Origin: Plasmodium brasilianum
Taxonomy: Eukaryota > Apicomplexa > Aconoidasida > Haemosporida > Plasmodiidae
DNA length: 64,000 nt
Assembly (NCBI RefSeq): GCF_023973825.1
Contig: NC_090127.1
Span: 2,388,501 to 2,452,500, forward strand
Direction: 5' to 3'
This document shows, one piece after another, positions 12,723-24,596 of this stretch (position 1 is the stretch's first letter; every line of letters starts with the position of its first letter). The notes under the pieces are model-generated. The model did not search any database, had not been told where the DNA came from, and worked only from the letters and a program-made list of their open reading frames with translations. The position numbers and the translations under genes are program-made.

Positions 12723-14469
12723 ATGTATACACATTTATACATATATTTACATTTATATATTAAACTGTGACAAATATAATTTTGAACGACATTAATTTTA
12801 AATAGGAGGTGTATGCTCCCAAGGCTTTGTTTTGCTTAAAAAGGCGCAAGAACATAGAGGAAAAAAAAAAAAAAAAATAGGAAACATGAATAAAATGTAA
12901 ATTGGGTGAAGTGCAAAAGGAATGAAGCAAAAAATGGATGAAGCGCAAAATGAGTAAAATGCAAAATAAGCAAAATACAAAAAAAAAAGAATTTTTTTTT
13001 TTTTTTTTTTTTAGTTATTCATTTGAGGTGTGTCGTTCTATCCTCTTTTTGCGACTTTTTTTGTACATATAACATACACGTAAAAAATAGAAATTAAATA
13101 TTATATTTTTCTTTTTTTTTCATTTTTTTTTTTTTTTTTCTTTTTAATTTTTTGTTCTTTCTTTATACTTGTTTCTTGCTTCTTTAATTTCCGCGCAAAA
13201 ATAAAAGATTAAAAGTTCTTCCAAAAAGTGTGCACTGTGTATTAACAAATTTTCATATATTCTGTTTCAATAGCGGGTTATAAATATTTCATCTATTTTT
13301 TTGCAGTTCAATAGCACCATATGTTTATATGTGTACTCATTGTGCATATTGTATTTATTATTATTTTTTTTTTTTTTTTTTACATCATGCCTTATTATTA
13401 TTATACCCTCTTTTTTTTTTTTTTTTTTTTTTTTGTTTCGCCTATTGCGTCCTCCCATTTATGAAATTTTAACAGAACATAATTAAATATTCATGCGTAG
13501 TAGTCCAAAATTTCAATGTGTACACAATTTGTACACTTTTACTTTCTACACGTATTTTTATATACATGTACATATATACGTGTATGTATATATACGTTTT
13601 CATATATGTTTATATTTTTTTTTTTTTTTCTGCATGTGTATTTTTTTTTACTTATATTTTTTCTACATACGTTATTTTTTCGTGCACATTTGAAATACAT
13701 GTTATGCCGAAACAATTTTAGCACTTGTATATCTTGTATTATTTAAACGATTCCCTTTTGCAATTATTACACAGTTATTTCGCAGTACACTATTTTTAAA
13801 TTAGGCACGTATATTCGTATATTCATATGCGTAAATATATTTGTGCATATATATATATATATATATATATAACATATACGTGTATATATACAAGTATATG
13901 CGCATAAATTTATTCTTGTAAATTTCTTCTTTTTTATATACTTCAAATATACGGAACTACAATAATTTTGCCTATTGCTCGATTATATTTTTTTTTTTTT
14001 TTTTTTTTGTGACCTTTAAAAATTCATTATTATTGTCAGAAGCCATTTTTAGCAGAGAGGCATAAAAATAATATATCGCCTTTTTTTTTTTTTTTTATAA
14101 AAAAATATATTTTTTCATAACATATAATTTTATGTTTAAAAATTATTTTAATTCTATACTATTTTTTTTGCGTAATTATCTTTTTCAATTTTTGGAATTA
14201 AGAAAATTTTCCTCTTTTTTTTCTATTTTTTAAAAAATGCTATATATTCTTATATGACAAATTCTGTACGTAGAAATTCTTTACAAATAAAAATAAAACA
14301 AAATAAACACGCAACTGTATAACTATATTGTTCCTTCAATAAAAATCTAAGCAATTGCCATAAAACGAGGCATATATGTGAATACGAATGTGCATGTGCA
14401 CAATTTATACAGTCATTTATGTGTTTAATACGCGCGTTAAAAGGTGTACAAATGTATATACGTGTGAAT

Positions 14470-14695
14470 GGATGTACGTGTTAATGTACATATGTGTTAA
14501 TGTACATATGTGTTAATGTACATATGTGTAAATGTACATATGTGTAAATGTATATACGTGTAAATGTACATATGTGTAAATGTACATATGTGTAAATGTA
14601 TATACGTGTAAATGTACATATGTGTAAATGTACATATGTGTAAATGTATATACGTGTAAATGTACATGTGTAAATGTATATACGTGTAAATATAA
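14470..14695. repeat. 16-bp minisatellite with 48-bp higher-order structure
   Basis: Units of about 16 bp end in GTGTAAATGT and occur in two forms, one containing ACATATGTGT and one ATATACGTGT. In the middle they alternate as two of the first plus one of the second, a 48-bp higher-order repeat repeated about three times. Confidence 0.85.
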
Positions 14696-14959
14696 CCCCT
14701 ACCAAAAATTAATGTAAACGGGGGAGTGCTATTATATATACGCGCTTGTCGAAAAAAGCGAAGGCACATATGCACATGACACACATTTCTTGAGCGTAAA
14801 CTTATATCACATAAGTGTATGTGTTTATATATACATCCCATTTTTATTTTAAGAACAATTTGCATTTAAGAGGAAGAAAATAAAAATACTTTAATCTTTT
14901 GTTTCAAATAAGGTCAGTTTAAGGAGCAAAACGAATTAACCAGTAACATTAAAAGAGAA

Positions 14960-15110
14960 AAAAAAGGAGAAAAACAAAAAAAATAAAAAAAACAAAAAAA
15001 ACAAAAAAAACAAAAACAAAAACAAAAAAAATACAAAAAAAATACAAAAAAAATACAAAAAAAATACAAAAAAAATACAAAAAAAATACAAAAAATACAA
15101 AAACTACCAT
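14960..15110. repeat. A-rich AAAAAAATAC tandem repeat
   Basis: A poly(A)-like stretch broken roughly every ten bases by TAC or C. Intergenic low complexity; the open frames across it are artefacts. Confidence 0.8.
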
Positions 15111-16104
15111 AAATGATAAATTGTACCCTTTGGTTGGTTTATTAACAATTTCAGTAGATTTGTATGTGTGTGTGTTTCGTACGCTCAGTTGATCCCTTTG
15201 TTTATGAACAACGAACATTGCTGAGAATGTATAAAAAAAGGAATTAAAATGAAATGATAAAAAGGTGAAGCGCGGAAGCAGTGAATAGAGATACCTGTTT
15301 CCCCTTCTGTATGTTATATTCAGGTATTTTAATTTTATTTGTTCCAATTTTTTTTCTTTTTTTTCTATTTTGTCAATATTTTTAAATGAATAAAACCGTG
15401 TACATTACCGTAGTGTTACATATTAAATAGTGTCAAGTAATAAACATACTTAAAATCTTATGAAACTTAGAGGAAGGGGGTTAAAATTTTGCTCTTTCAA
15501 ATTATAATAAGGTTTACATGTGCACACACATGTACAGGTGGACGGGTTGGGTTTTTTTTGACGTCCTAAAAATGTGCAGAAAAGCAAAAAGATGGAAAAA
15601 AAAAAAAAAAAAATAGAAACAAAATAGAAAAAAAATAAAAAACTTCACTCTCAACAGTTTCGGTAGAACATGTAACAATTTTGCCATTTCAAAAATGTAA
15701 AACTCCGCTTTTTTTGTGACCTTCAAAATGAGTATTAAAAATGCACAGACTTCCCTGGAGGAACATACATCTTTCTTTATTTTAAAATAAGCTAAGGTAA
15801 AATGTAATTCTTGCATAAGTACCTATTTCTTACACTTAACACATAACACCGAATTTTTGAAAATAAGAAGAAAAAAACATCAAAAAATGGGAGCAAAATA
15901 AGCATGTGTATTCCTTTAAAAGAGAAAAAAAAAAATAAATTAAAAAAATTATGAACATGCAATAAAAATATGTACAAATGGTAAATGTTGTTACAAATTT
16001 TAACCACAGAGTCAGAATTTTTTATGACAAGTTGGCGAATATTCATGCGAAACTGTTTTTAAAGGTGTTTCTTTGTAGCGAATTTATGAACACAGAATAA
16101 AAAA

Positions 16105-16215
16105 AAAATAATAATAAAATAAAATAAGAGAATAAAATAAAATAAAATAAAGATAATAGAATAAAATAAAATAATAGAATAAAATAAAATAATAGAATAA
16201 AATAAAATAAAGATA
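16105..16215. repeat. AATAAAATAAAAT-type A/T repeat
   Basis: Irregular tandem copies of AATAAAATAAAAT with AATAG interruptions. No coding support. Confidence 0.7.
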
Positions 16216-16600
16216 ATAATGAAAAATAGCAAAATTGACATAACTAAAATAATTAACATAATTAACGTAATTAGCATAAGTAGTGTAAGTAGCATACCAA
16301 GTAGGCCGTATAGGTTATGTAAATATGGGTATATGGTTTAGTTCTTATTAAAAAAAAAAAAAAAAAAAAAAAAAATTTTGCAAAGCAAAGTGAAATCCGC
16401 CTTCCCTCTAAAATGCTTTACAATAAACTGTTTGAATTTCTATTTTTGTACAACTTAAATTAAAAAAAAACAGAAAGTGAAATGTAACTACATGCGGAAA
16501 GAGTCAGCGAGATAAATGCAAATGATGATATTTCTTCTGCATTGATTTGTTGAAGATCCGTTGTGTGTGTGCAGAAAGTTTGAGAAATTATGATTGCACA

Positions 16601-16810
16601 ACTTTTACCCAATTTTACCCAATTTTACCCAGTTTTACCCAATTTTACCCAATTTTACCCATTTTTACCCATTTTTACCCAATTTTACCCAATTTTACCC
16701 AATTTTACCCAATTTTACCCATTTTTACCCATTTTTACCCAATTTTACCCATTTTTACCCATTTTTACCCAATTTTACCCAATTTTACCCATTTTTACCC
16801 ATTTTTACCC
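16601..16810. repeat. Perfect 10-bp C-rich tandem array ([A][A/T/G]TTTTACCC x 21) upstream of the PPR gene
   Basis: Twenty-one units are exactly 10 bp each with no indels; in the internal units only the second position varies (A, T or rarely G). Every unit carries CCC on plus and GGG on minus, so GGG triplets recur with 7-nt spacers such as TAAAATT. This fits the classic G3+N1-7 quadruplex rule across the whole array, on the strand antisense to the downstream gene. The array ends 135 bp before the PPR ATG. All frames are open because of the 10-bp period, so the apparent FTQFYPILP ORFs are artefacts. Confidence 0.95.
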
Positions 16811-16945
16811 AGTTTGGGAAAAAATTAATCAAAAAAAAAAAAAGACTGAACATGTCACACAACTTAAACAATACTATCAATGCGCTAAATGCTACTCTCC
16901 CCATTTGCGCAAAAGAACAAAAAGAGATACCGATAGGGGTGAGGT

Positions 16946-17438
16946 ATGAACTGCTCTGTAGCTTATTCGTATTTTAAATTAAGTGGTGGAGGCAAAGTTT
17001 CAGTGGTATGTTCATATTACATTCATAATTTATACAAACTAAATAATGTGAGAAAAAGTCATTCTATAACACTCGGACAGTTAACTGATAGAAAAAAGAA
17101 CGTTATAAATTTGAAGAATAATGATGATGAAATTGTTAGAAGCTACAAAAGAGTTAATATAAAAAAAATACTAAAGGATGATGTCAAAACGAAACAGGGG
17201 AAAAGCATAGTCGAAATGAATAGTAGACGGAATAAAATATTGGTAAATGATGCTGAAGATTTACACAGTAATTTTAAAAGGTATGATGTTCACTTTAGAA
17301 ATATCGAGAATGAAGAAGCGATAGGAGAAAATATTTGCCAGCAATATAAAGAGCTCCAAAATAATACAAAATTGAGTGCTTCTCTAAGTGAAGAAAAAAG
17401 TGTAGATAAATTCAAATTTAACAATACATTAGAAAAGG

Positions 17439-17503
<65 letters not shown>

Positions 17504-20500
17504 AACAAAATGAAAAAGAAAAAGAAGCTATACATGATGAAAATATAAAAGATACTGTTGATGAACTCTTTTTTGCAAAAGAAAAGAAAAAAAATTTGAT
17601 GAAGAGAATAATCTTTCGAAATAATTATGATTACATGGATCTGATTGATAAGTATGAAGCGTTTAAGGAAAATGAAGAGGATAGGTTTTACAATTCTGAT
17701 AATTTTAGCAATAGCAGTTCAGTGAAAGATATGCAAAACGAGAAAGGTAAAGAACATTTTGATGCATATGAGAAGGGAGTTTCTAGTCACAATACAAATA
17801 ATAAGCTAATAGATTCTGATAAAACGAATAATATATATCCTCATATATATGAGGTAGAGAGTGAAAATAATGATACCACATATAATATCAATATGCAATT
17901 TAAATTTTTTAAAAATAATTTAAATATATCTATATTTCCAGAAATAGGAAAAAAAGATATAATAGAAACTTGTAAAAGGCGAAGAAATATGCAAAATGAA
18001 ATAAACAAAAATAGTAATGTAAAGAATATTTTTAACAATGATATTTATTTTTGGTTGAAGCGGAAAATTCATCGATCTGTTGGATGGCAATTAACAACAC
18101 CCTTTTCCGAAAATAGAGATACTGACAAAGACGACATAATAGACGTAACAGAAATGCGGTGTGATACGCAAGATGAAGACAAGTTATTTATTGCGGTTAG
18201 CACAAGGGGTGATGTATGGCATGAGGGAAAAAAGATAAATCATAACAGTGGTTGCAGTAATAGTAACAGTGATAATGATAATGATAATAATAATAGTAAT
18301 AATATTAATATTGATAACAATAGTTGTAACAATAATAACAATAGTTGTAACAATAATAACAATAGTTGTAACAATAATAACAATAGTTGTAACAATAATA
18401 ACAATAGTTGTAACAATAATAACAATAGTTGTAACAATAATAACAAGAATTGTAACAATAATAACAATAGTTGTAACAATAATAACAATAGTTGTAACAA
18501 TAATAACAATAGTTGTAACAATAATAACAATAGTTGTAACAATAATAACAATAGTTGTAACAATAATAACAAGAATTGTAACAATAATAACAAGAATTGT
18601 AACAATAATAACAAGAATTGTAAGAATAATGGTGCGTCCTCTTCTTCACCTAAAGACGCTGAAAACTTTCTTACACATGCAGGGGAGAGGAACAACAAAA
18701 TACCGTATATGCAGAAGAAGATAGCGCCCTCGAACTTTTTAGCCAAACTAAATATAAATATGTTGGAGGATGGCACACATGGGAAAAGATACACAGAAAG
18801 CAAAGAAAATCAAGGAGATGATAAAGCTGGAAGCATGAAGGAAATAGAGGGGGAAAGACTGATGCATATTCTACTGCATAACTGTGGGGGGGTTCACGAA
18901 AAAAGCGAAATAAAAAATGAACATTGCGTTGGGAAAGAAGCTTCCTCGGATGATTATGTCTTGAAAGAAGCTACCCAAGATCAGTATGTCTCTAATGAAG
19001 CTTTTCTAGGTCAGAGTTCTTCTAAAGAAGGCGTTACACATCAGGATGTCGAAAAGAACGATGCAGTTCTGATAACAGAACGGAAAGAATTTGAGGAGGA
19101 GCGTCCTGCTCTTCTCTCGGACGAAACATACGAAGGAATACTAGATAGTAGCAAGAATATATTCAAAAAAATAAAAGAAAATTATGAAATGTTTAAGAAG
19201 GAAAGTATATCCCCATACCTTTTGGAAGGATGTGAAAAGTATATAAATTATTATTACGGTATTGAAAAGGAAGAAAAGATTAGGGAGATGAAAAAGTATG
19301 CTAATTTAAATTTTTATGACGTAATACAGAATGAAAATTTTACTATAGATCATTTTAATATGTTAATAAAGAGTAAGATTATCTTTAATAAAGAAGAAGA
19401 GGCATTCAACTATTTCAATTTGTTAAAAAAGTACGACTTTAAAATAAATGTGGATACATATAACAGTTTGATGTATACAAGTGTTGTTCAGAAAAATGCT
19501 AAATTGAGTAGACTAATATATTTACAAATGATAAAAGATTTATTCATACCAAATAAAAATACCTATTGTATATTAATGAAAGCCCATATATTAGATGGAG
19601 ACATAAGGAGTGCTTTTCATTTATATAGAAAAATGGTAAAAGAAGAAATAGAAGTAGATTTGCCTATATATTCTACACTAGTAGATGGATTGATAAAACA
19701 TAAATTATATAAAAGAGCGGAGCAATTTTTTAATTATATTGTTACGTATAAAAATGTTGTACCGGATGAGATTCTGTACTCTATTCTAATAAAAAAATGT
19801 TCGTATTGTAGAGAAGCAGAGAAATGCTTAAATTATTATGACGCAATGCTTACTAACAATCTACGCATTACTGACATAACATTGATAGAGATAATAAATT
19901 GTTTATCGAAAAGAGAGGATTATTTTCATAAAGTTTTTCATTTTTATAATATTTATCTAGCTAATGATATGAAAATAAATCATCGTTTGATGTTATATAT
20001 GATAGTTGCATGTTCTAACAGTGGTAATATTAAAAGGTTGAAGGAAATTCTAAAAACAATGAATAAACATAAAATAAAAATTACAAACGAAATGTACTAC
20101 TATATAATTAGAGCCTTTGCAAATAATTGTAGGGGAAAAAACATAACTCTTAGTGAGAAGAATAATAATATTAAGTATGCATGGAGAGTGATATATGACT
20201 TGGTCAGACGTACTGAAGTGGGGCATCATGGTAGTGGAAGTATTAACGGGGGTAGAAGCAACAACCGAATTGGTGTTAATACGATGAAAGGAAATATGGA
20301 CCAACAGTTAGACGATGAATACAAAGAAATGAATGAAAAAAATATTATTCATACAACTAGTAAGTATAGTAGTGTGAGTACAAAAATGCTCAACAGTATT
20401 GTCATGTTATATATTAATTCTGAATATTATGAGTATTCCATTAATATGCTAAAGTATTACACCTACTTTAACTGTATACCTGACCATTACACATTTAAAA

Positions 20501-21081
20501 TGTTATATAGGATGCTATTTTTTCATTTAAGAGATTATGGAAAAGTTATATGTTTATACAACTATATGACGAGTAATACAGATATCAAAGCAGATGAGTA
20601 TACATTTAACTTAGTATTAAATGCTGCTATTAAAACAAAGTCTTCCAAAAATACTTTGTTCATATTAAGGCATATGTTTGCTGCTAAGGTGTACCCGACA
20701 CCCAGAATGGTAAAGAAACTATTTTACGTTGCTAGACATATAACGGAAATACAACTACTAATAAATAGTATGATCAGTCAGCAGAAAAAGGACGTATATG
20801 AAGAAAATGTAAAAGAGAACCAATTGATTCAACTCCATATTGATGAATACGAATTAAATTTATTCAAACAAGGAAAAACTTTTAAAACGAAATCTGAGCT
20901 TGATCAAGTGAGAGATCAATTCTTTAAGAGAAAACAAAGAATTGAAAAGGATAAACGGATGTCAAAAAATAAAAAGTCATCCGACTGGTTGCCTTATGGG
21001 CAGTACCTGCAGCACAAGAAAAAGGGTGGCGAAACCTATGCAAGAAAGGTCGACAGACCCAGACCCCTTCCCTTCGATTAG
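16946..21081 (+). CDS. Pentatricopeptide-repeat (PPR) protein, probably organellar; one-base frame break in a 64-A run
   Basis: PPR proteins bind single-stranded RNA, usually in mitochondria or plastids. ATG at 16946 follows an in-frame TGA at 16940. Frame 2 runs to the poly(A) block (17439-17502); from there frame 1 is open to TAG at 21079, and it is also open backwards into the A run ([17 protein letters not shown]), so the halves join with one extra A. The N-terminal third is charged, with an NNNNSC repeat (18310-18620). About ten degenerate 35-residue helical repeats fill 19340-20770, with typical phrases such as [54 protein letters not shown] and [15 protein letters not shown] short basic tail follows. 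The N-terminus ([10 protein letters not shown]...) could be an organellar presequence (inference). Joined length is about 1380 residues. No endonuclease (NYN) or DYW domain is seen. Confidence 0.9.
17439..17502 (+). repeat. 64-base coding poly(A) tract
   Basis: Sixty-four uninterrupted A's lie inside the PPR gene and would encode about 21 consecutive lysines. The frame changes from 2 to 1 across it. Confidence 0.95.
18310..18620 (+). repeat. 18-bp tandem repeat encoding NNNNSC / NNNNKNC hexapeptides
   Basis: About seventeen 18-bp units with consensus AACAATAGTTGTAACAAT encode Asn-rich hexapeptides with one Cys each. Some units carry AAGAAT in place of AATAGT, giving KNC instead of NSC. They lie inside the PPR gene. 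Confidence 0.93.
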
Positions 21082-21138
21082 CATTATCTCCAGTGGCTGC
21101 AAGGAAGAAATTACGATGAGATGGAAGCAGGTAATATA

Positions 21139-21180
<42 letters not shown>

Positions 21181-21977
21181 CGTATATGTGTTTGTATGGG
21201 CATGTACATATTTGTACTTTTTCATGTACATGGGAACGTATCTTCACGAAGACGCAGTGAAAAACACATTCCCTCATAAACATGTCTGCATTTTCCCGAC
21301 AATTTTATATGTATTTAATTACGCAGTTACTTCGTATATGTATGCTAGTATAGTTACAGAATTTTTGTGTTTCTAAAATGTCTTCAATTCGCTGAGTTTA
21401 TACGGAATACTAACCCTGTCTATAGTTATATGTAGTTGTAGAATGCATTTTTACGTGTTCTTTGTTTTGTTGTGCTTTATTCTGTTTTTTTGTAAAGTCA
21501 AAAAAATATGAACAAGTCAGAAATATATGAATGGTCAGAATTTTCTTCGATTAAAAAAGGGGGTTAGCGTTTCGTTTGGAATTATAGGTATTCATTTCGC
21601 AAGCGATAAAAAGGTGCGAAAAATGGCGAGCAGTTTGATTGGAGTATCGAGCTACAAGTTTTTAAATGGGTTTCAATTTTTTCAAGGAATTAGACATTTT
21701 TAAATGGGTTTCAATTTTTTCAAGGAATTAGACATTTTTAAAAGAGTTTGAATTTTTTCAAGGAATTAGACATTTTTAAAAGAGTTTGAATTTTTTCAAG
21801 TAATTAAACATTTTTAAAAGAGTTTGAATTTTTTCAAAGTATCCGAATTTTTCAAAAGGTACGAATTTTTTCAGTGTGACAAAAATATTCAAAATGTTCG
21901 TTTTCAAAATGTATAAGGAAATTCCTTCATTACACGTAAGGCGGAAAAACAAAAAAAAAAAAAAAAAAAAGAAAAAG

Positions 21978-22015
<38 letters not shown>

Positions 22016-22146
22016 GTAAGAGAGATATGTCAAAGTAGTGTACATTTTGTGCGTGCTCCTAATGTACTACTCTTACTACTTCCACGTCGTGCACACTCAA
22101 TGGGCTGCAAAATTCATTTAACTACCTCATATCTTTTTTCTCTGCT
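21082..22146. other. Intergenic region between convergent genes
   Basis: This is the 3' flank of the PPR gene and of the minus-strand membrane-protein gene. It contains (TA)n at 21143-21175 and 21977-22014, a poly(A) run near 21950, and a 37-38-bp repeat (21655-21830). No gene is supported. Confidence 0.7.
21650..21832. repeat. 37-38-bp minisatellite
   Basis: Four to five copies of a unit built around AATTAGACATTTTTAAA and TTTCAATTTTTTCAAGG; later copies have AAAAGAGTTTG replacing AAATGGGTTTC, showing stepwise divergence. Confidence 0.85.
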
Positions 22147-24596
22147 TTAATTAATATTCATATCGCTTAACAAATTATTATCAACCAAATGTATTATATA
22201 CGAATTTGCAATATTCGTCAGGGCAATAAATAAAAATAAACCTATTACTAGGCTATCGCTCGTGTAAAACAAAATAAAAATTTTCAACAGGCATAACACA
22301 ACGTCCATATATAGCAGTCTCCTAAAATGAAGAAGAAAAATATGAAGAAAAGATGAAAAAAATAAAGAAAAAAAAAATTAATCCTATAAAAATGGGTACG
22401 TCCTTCAAGCGCTTGTATGTGTGTATATTTATTTATTTATTTTATTTTATTTTATTTTTTTTTTTTTTTTGTCCCCTTTCATTTTGCAATTACCAAACGA
22501 AGAAAACTAATGTGAAGCTGACATGTGCGTAGACACTATGAGCAGACAAGAATTTCTGAGAAAAATAGGGAAATAAAAAAAAATGCATATATGTTTAAAA
22601 TAATAACTCAAAAGATAGGGAATCACCAAGAGTTAGCTATGCACTGACATATGGTTACTTCTACTTAATGCATTTAAATAAAACAAACAGAAAAATATAA
22701 TATAAAACTTCACAGAATTGCATATAACTACGTGACATATCATGTTAATGTGCATCCACCAAACTACGATGCTTACATTTTTCATAATATTCAGAATATG
22801 AAAATAGCAGAGAAAGCTAGATATGTTTGCAAGATTCTGCACATGTGCAGGCAAAAGGGCTTTTTCGTGGTCCATTTTATCCTTTCTTTTTTTTTTTTTG
22901 CCTTTTGTTTTATGTGAACTTATTCGATTCCCACTAAGTAGATTAGTGCTTAGATTATTACGACTCATGTTATTGTTGTTAATTTTTATTTTCCTTAATT
23001 TTTCTATTTCTGAGTTATATACCCTTCTCAAATTTTCCAAATCATAACTTGTGGTTTTACTTTCTTTATAAAAGAAACACCAGCTATTATAATTTGTGTA
23101 CTTGTTCAAAAATATTTTCGATTCGCTTTCATGTAGAACTTCGTTGTTCGATCTCAACGCGATCATCACTCTTAAGAAGTCTGCATAATGACATCAAAAA
23201 AAAAAAAAAAAAAAAAAAAAAAATAGAATAAGAAATTTTAACGTACATAATGCTGCGTTTTGAAGATGCAGTGAAATGTTAGCTCCTCTAAATGGAATGG
23301 TCTAATCGCACGCGTACATATGCATACATACGTATATACATACGTACGTATATACACACATACGTACATACACACGTACGTACATACACACTCATATATG
23401 AAAAAATGCGAACAATGGGGAGCAAACACTATGGAATAGAGCTGCTCCTCACGTATGAAGAATGATGTTGCCCTCAGAATGGGTAGGATTTCGAACTTAC
23501 TTTTGAGCACCCTTTTTACTTTACAGCAACGAGTTAACAGAATTTTCATATTGGTTGATGTTTTTGTATATGAACGAATAATAGACTTCCTATATATCCT
23601 TAGTAATGCAAATGACATGACGGTAGAGAATTTAATTAAAATAAAGAAATGAACTACATAATAAAAATAAATAAAAAGGCAAACAAAAAATAAATTCTTG
23701 CTATAGTCATATATATAAAATAAAAAAACTAAATCAAAGAATATATTTATTTGGTTTATTAGTCCTGATGCAATTAGGAAAATATCAAATTTGTTATCAT
23801 TAATAGTATAATTATTATTATCATATTGTATATACTTTAATAACTCGACATTAATATTTTCATTAACATCTTTTAGCTCATCTACTTTATAAAATCTTTC
23901 CTCCCTTTCTATCGTGTTTTCACAAAGAACACCTTGTTCCTTGTCTTCTGTACCATCGTCAATAATAAAATGTTTTTCATTAGAAAAGAGTTTTTCCCCC
24001 ACACTTGTACCTTTACCGTCGTTTGTGTGCTTATTTGTGTTTTCATTTTTGTTTTCATTTTTGTTTTCATTTTTGTTTACATCATCGTTTACATCATCGT
24101 TTACATCATCGTTTATATCATCGTTTATATCATCGTTTACATCATCGTTCCCACTACCCATCCCATTCTGGCTTTTCCTTTTTTTTTTTTTTTTTTTTTT
24201 TTTCATCTTTTTCTCTTCACACGTTTTCGTACCGACAAGGTACTTTTCGTAAATCCTCTTCCTTATTTCTTTTATGTTATATTTCTTTGTCAAGTCATAT
24301 TTTATACTGTTACTTATAAATAAATCAATATAAAAACAAACAAAAATGTAAATATATATTATTAATACTATACTTTTGCTCAGTTGAGGTTTATGCCCTG
24401 TCAGAAGAAGTATAGCTATAGTAATATAAACCAAAAAAAATAATAAAGTATTTAATAAATATAATGTACATATTATTATATAATGTTTCTTATTTAAGAT
24501 ATAGGGACTTGAACAGTATTTCATCAACCTGCTATGCAAACCCAGTTCAATAATTTCTGCCTCGGTCAGAATTTGTGAAATCAATGAATAACTCAT
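22147..24596 (-). CDS. Four-exon polytopic membrane protein of unknown function
   Basis: I chose the ATG at 24596 (MSYSLISQILTEAE). The frame is also open upstream with an ATG at 24701, but that leader is A/T-tract-like. Exons deduced from splice sites and phase: 24596-23453 (donor GTGAGG), 23180-22732 (acceptor ATGCAG; donor GTAGTT, alternatively ending 22714), 22555-22494 (acceptor TCTCAG; donor GTAATT), 22321-22147 (TAA). All junction phases agree. The predicted protein is about 610 residues. Exon 1 has two hydrophobic segments near its start (YIIICTLYLLNTLLFFLVY and SIVLIIYIYIFVCFYIDLF), a charged loop with poly-Lys and VNDD/KNEN repeats, then two more hydrophobic segments. Exons 2-4 add about three more; the last exon encodes VVLCLLKIFILFY and SLVIGLFLFIALT. 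I do not recognise the family; a transporter or scramblase-like role would be guesswork. Confidence 0.8.
24050..24155 (-). repeat. 12-bp repeats encoding VNDD and KNEN
   Basis: Two adjacent 12-bp arrays in the membrane-protein gene encode acidic VNDD/INDD and then KNEN units. They are followed on the plus strand by a 25-T run (24179-24203) encoding poly-Lys, which, unlike four other coding A runs in the window, leaves the frame intact. Confidence 0.85.

Larger units (their letters stand above)
8542..16945. other. Long (8.4 kb) divergent intergenic region
   Basis: This region separates the 5' ends of a minus-strand gene (start 8541) and a plus-strand gene (start 16946). I see no ORF with Plasmodium-like coding character; the open frames present are homopolymer, (TA)n or minisatellite read-through. 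It contains minisatellites (listed separately), many poly(A)/poly(T) runs of 12-30 bases, (TA)n blocks, and ATGTATG/GTATGT microsatellites. It must hold both promoters and 5' UTRs, and has room for a non-coding transcript, but nothing structured such as a tRNA or snRNA is recognisable by eye. Confidence 0.7.

Noticed and set aside
14949..16295. Minus-strand Phe-rich open frames (about 14949-15347, 15514-15816, 15792-16046, 16059-16295)
   Set aside because: Composition is homopolymer-driven. A GTATCTC donor-like site near 15290 is noted but no consistent exons were found.
16601..16810. Interstitial telomere array
   Set aside because: The unit (TGGGTAAAAT-type, 10 bp) differs from the Plasmodium telomere heptamer GGGTT(T/C)A in length and sequence.
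16547..16977. Three overlapping FTQFYPILP-type open frames
   Set aside because: A 10-bp repeat without stops is open in every frame; no coding composition and no plausible protein.
18240..18803. Antisense Leu-rich and Tyr/Cys-rich frames opposite the PPR gene
   Set aside because: Shadows of the Asn/Ser/Cys 18-bp repeat.
23238..23452. C-terminal Cys/Tyr/Val-rich tail of the membrane protein
   Set aside because: This is intron read-through of a TACGTA microsatellite past a good GTGAGG donor; exon 2 joins in phase instead.
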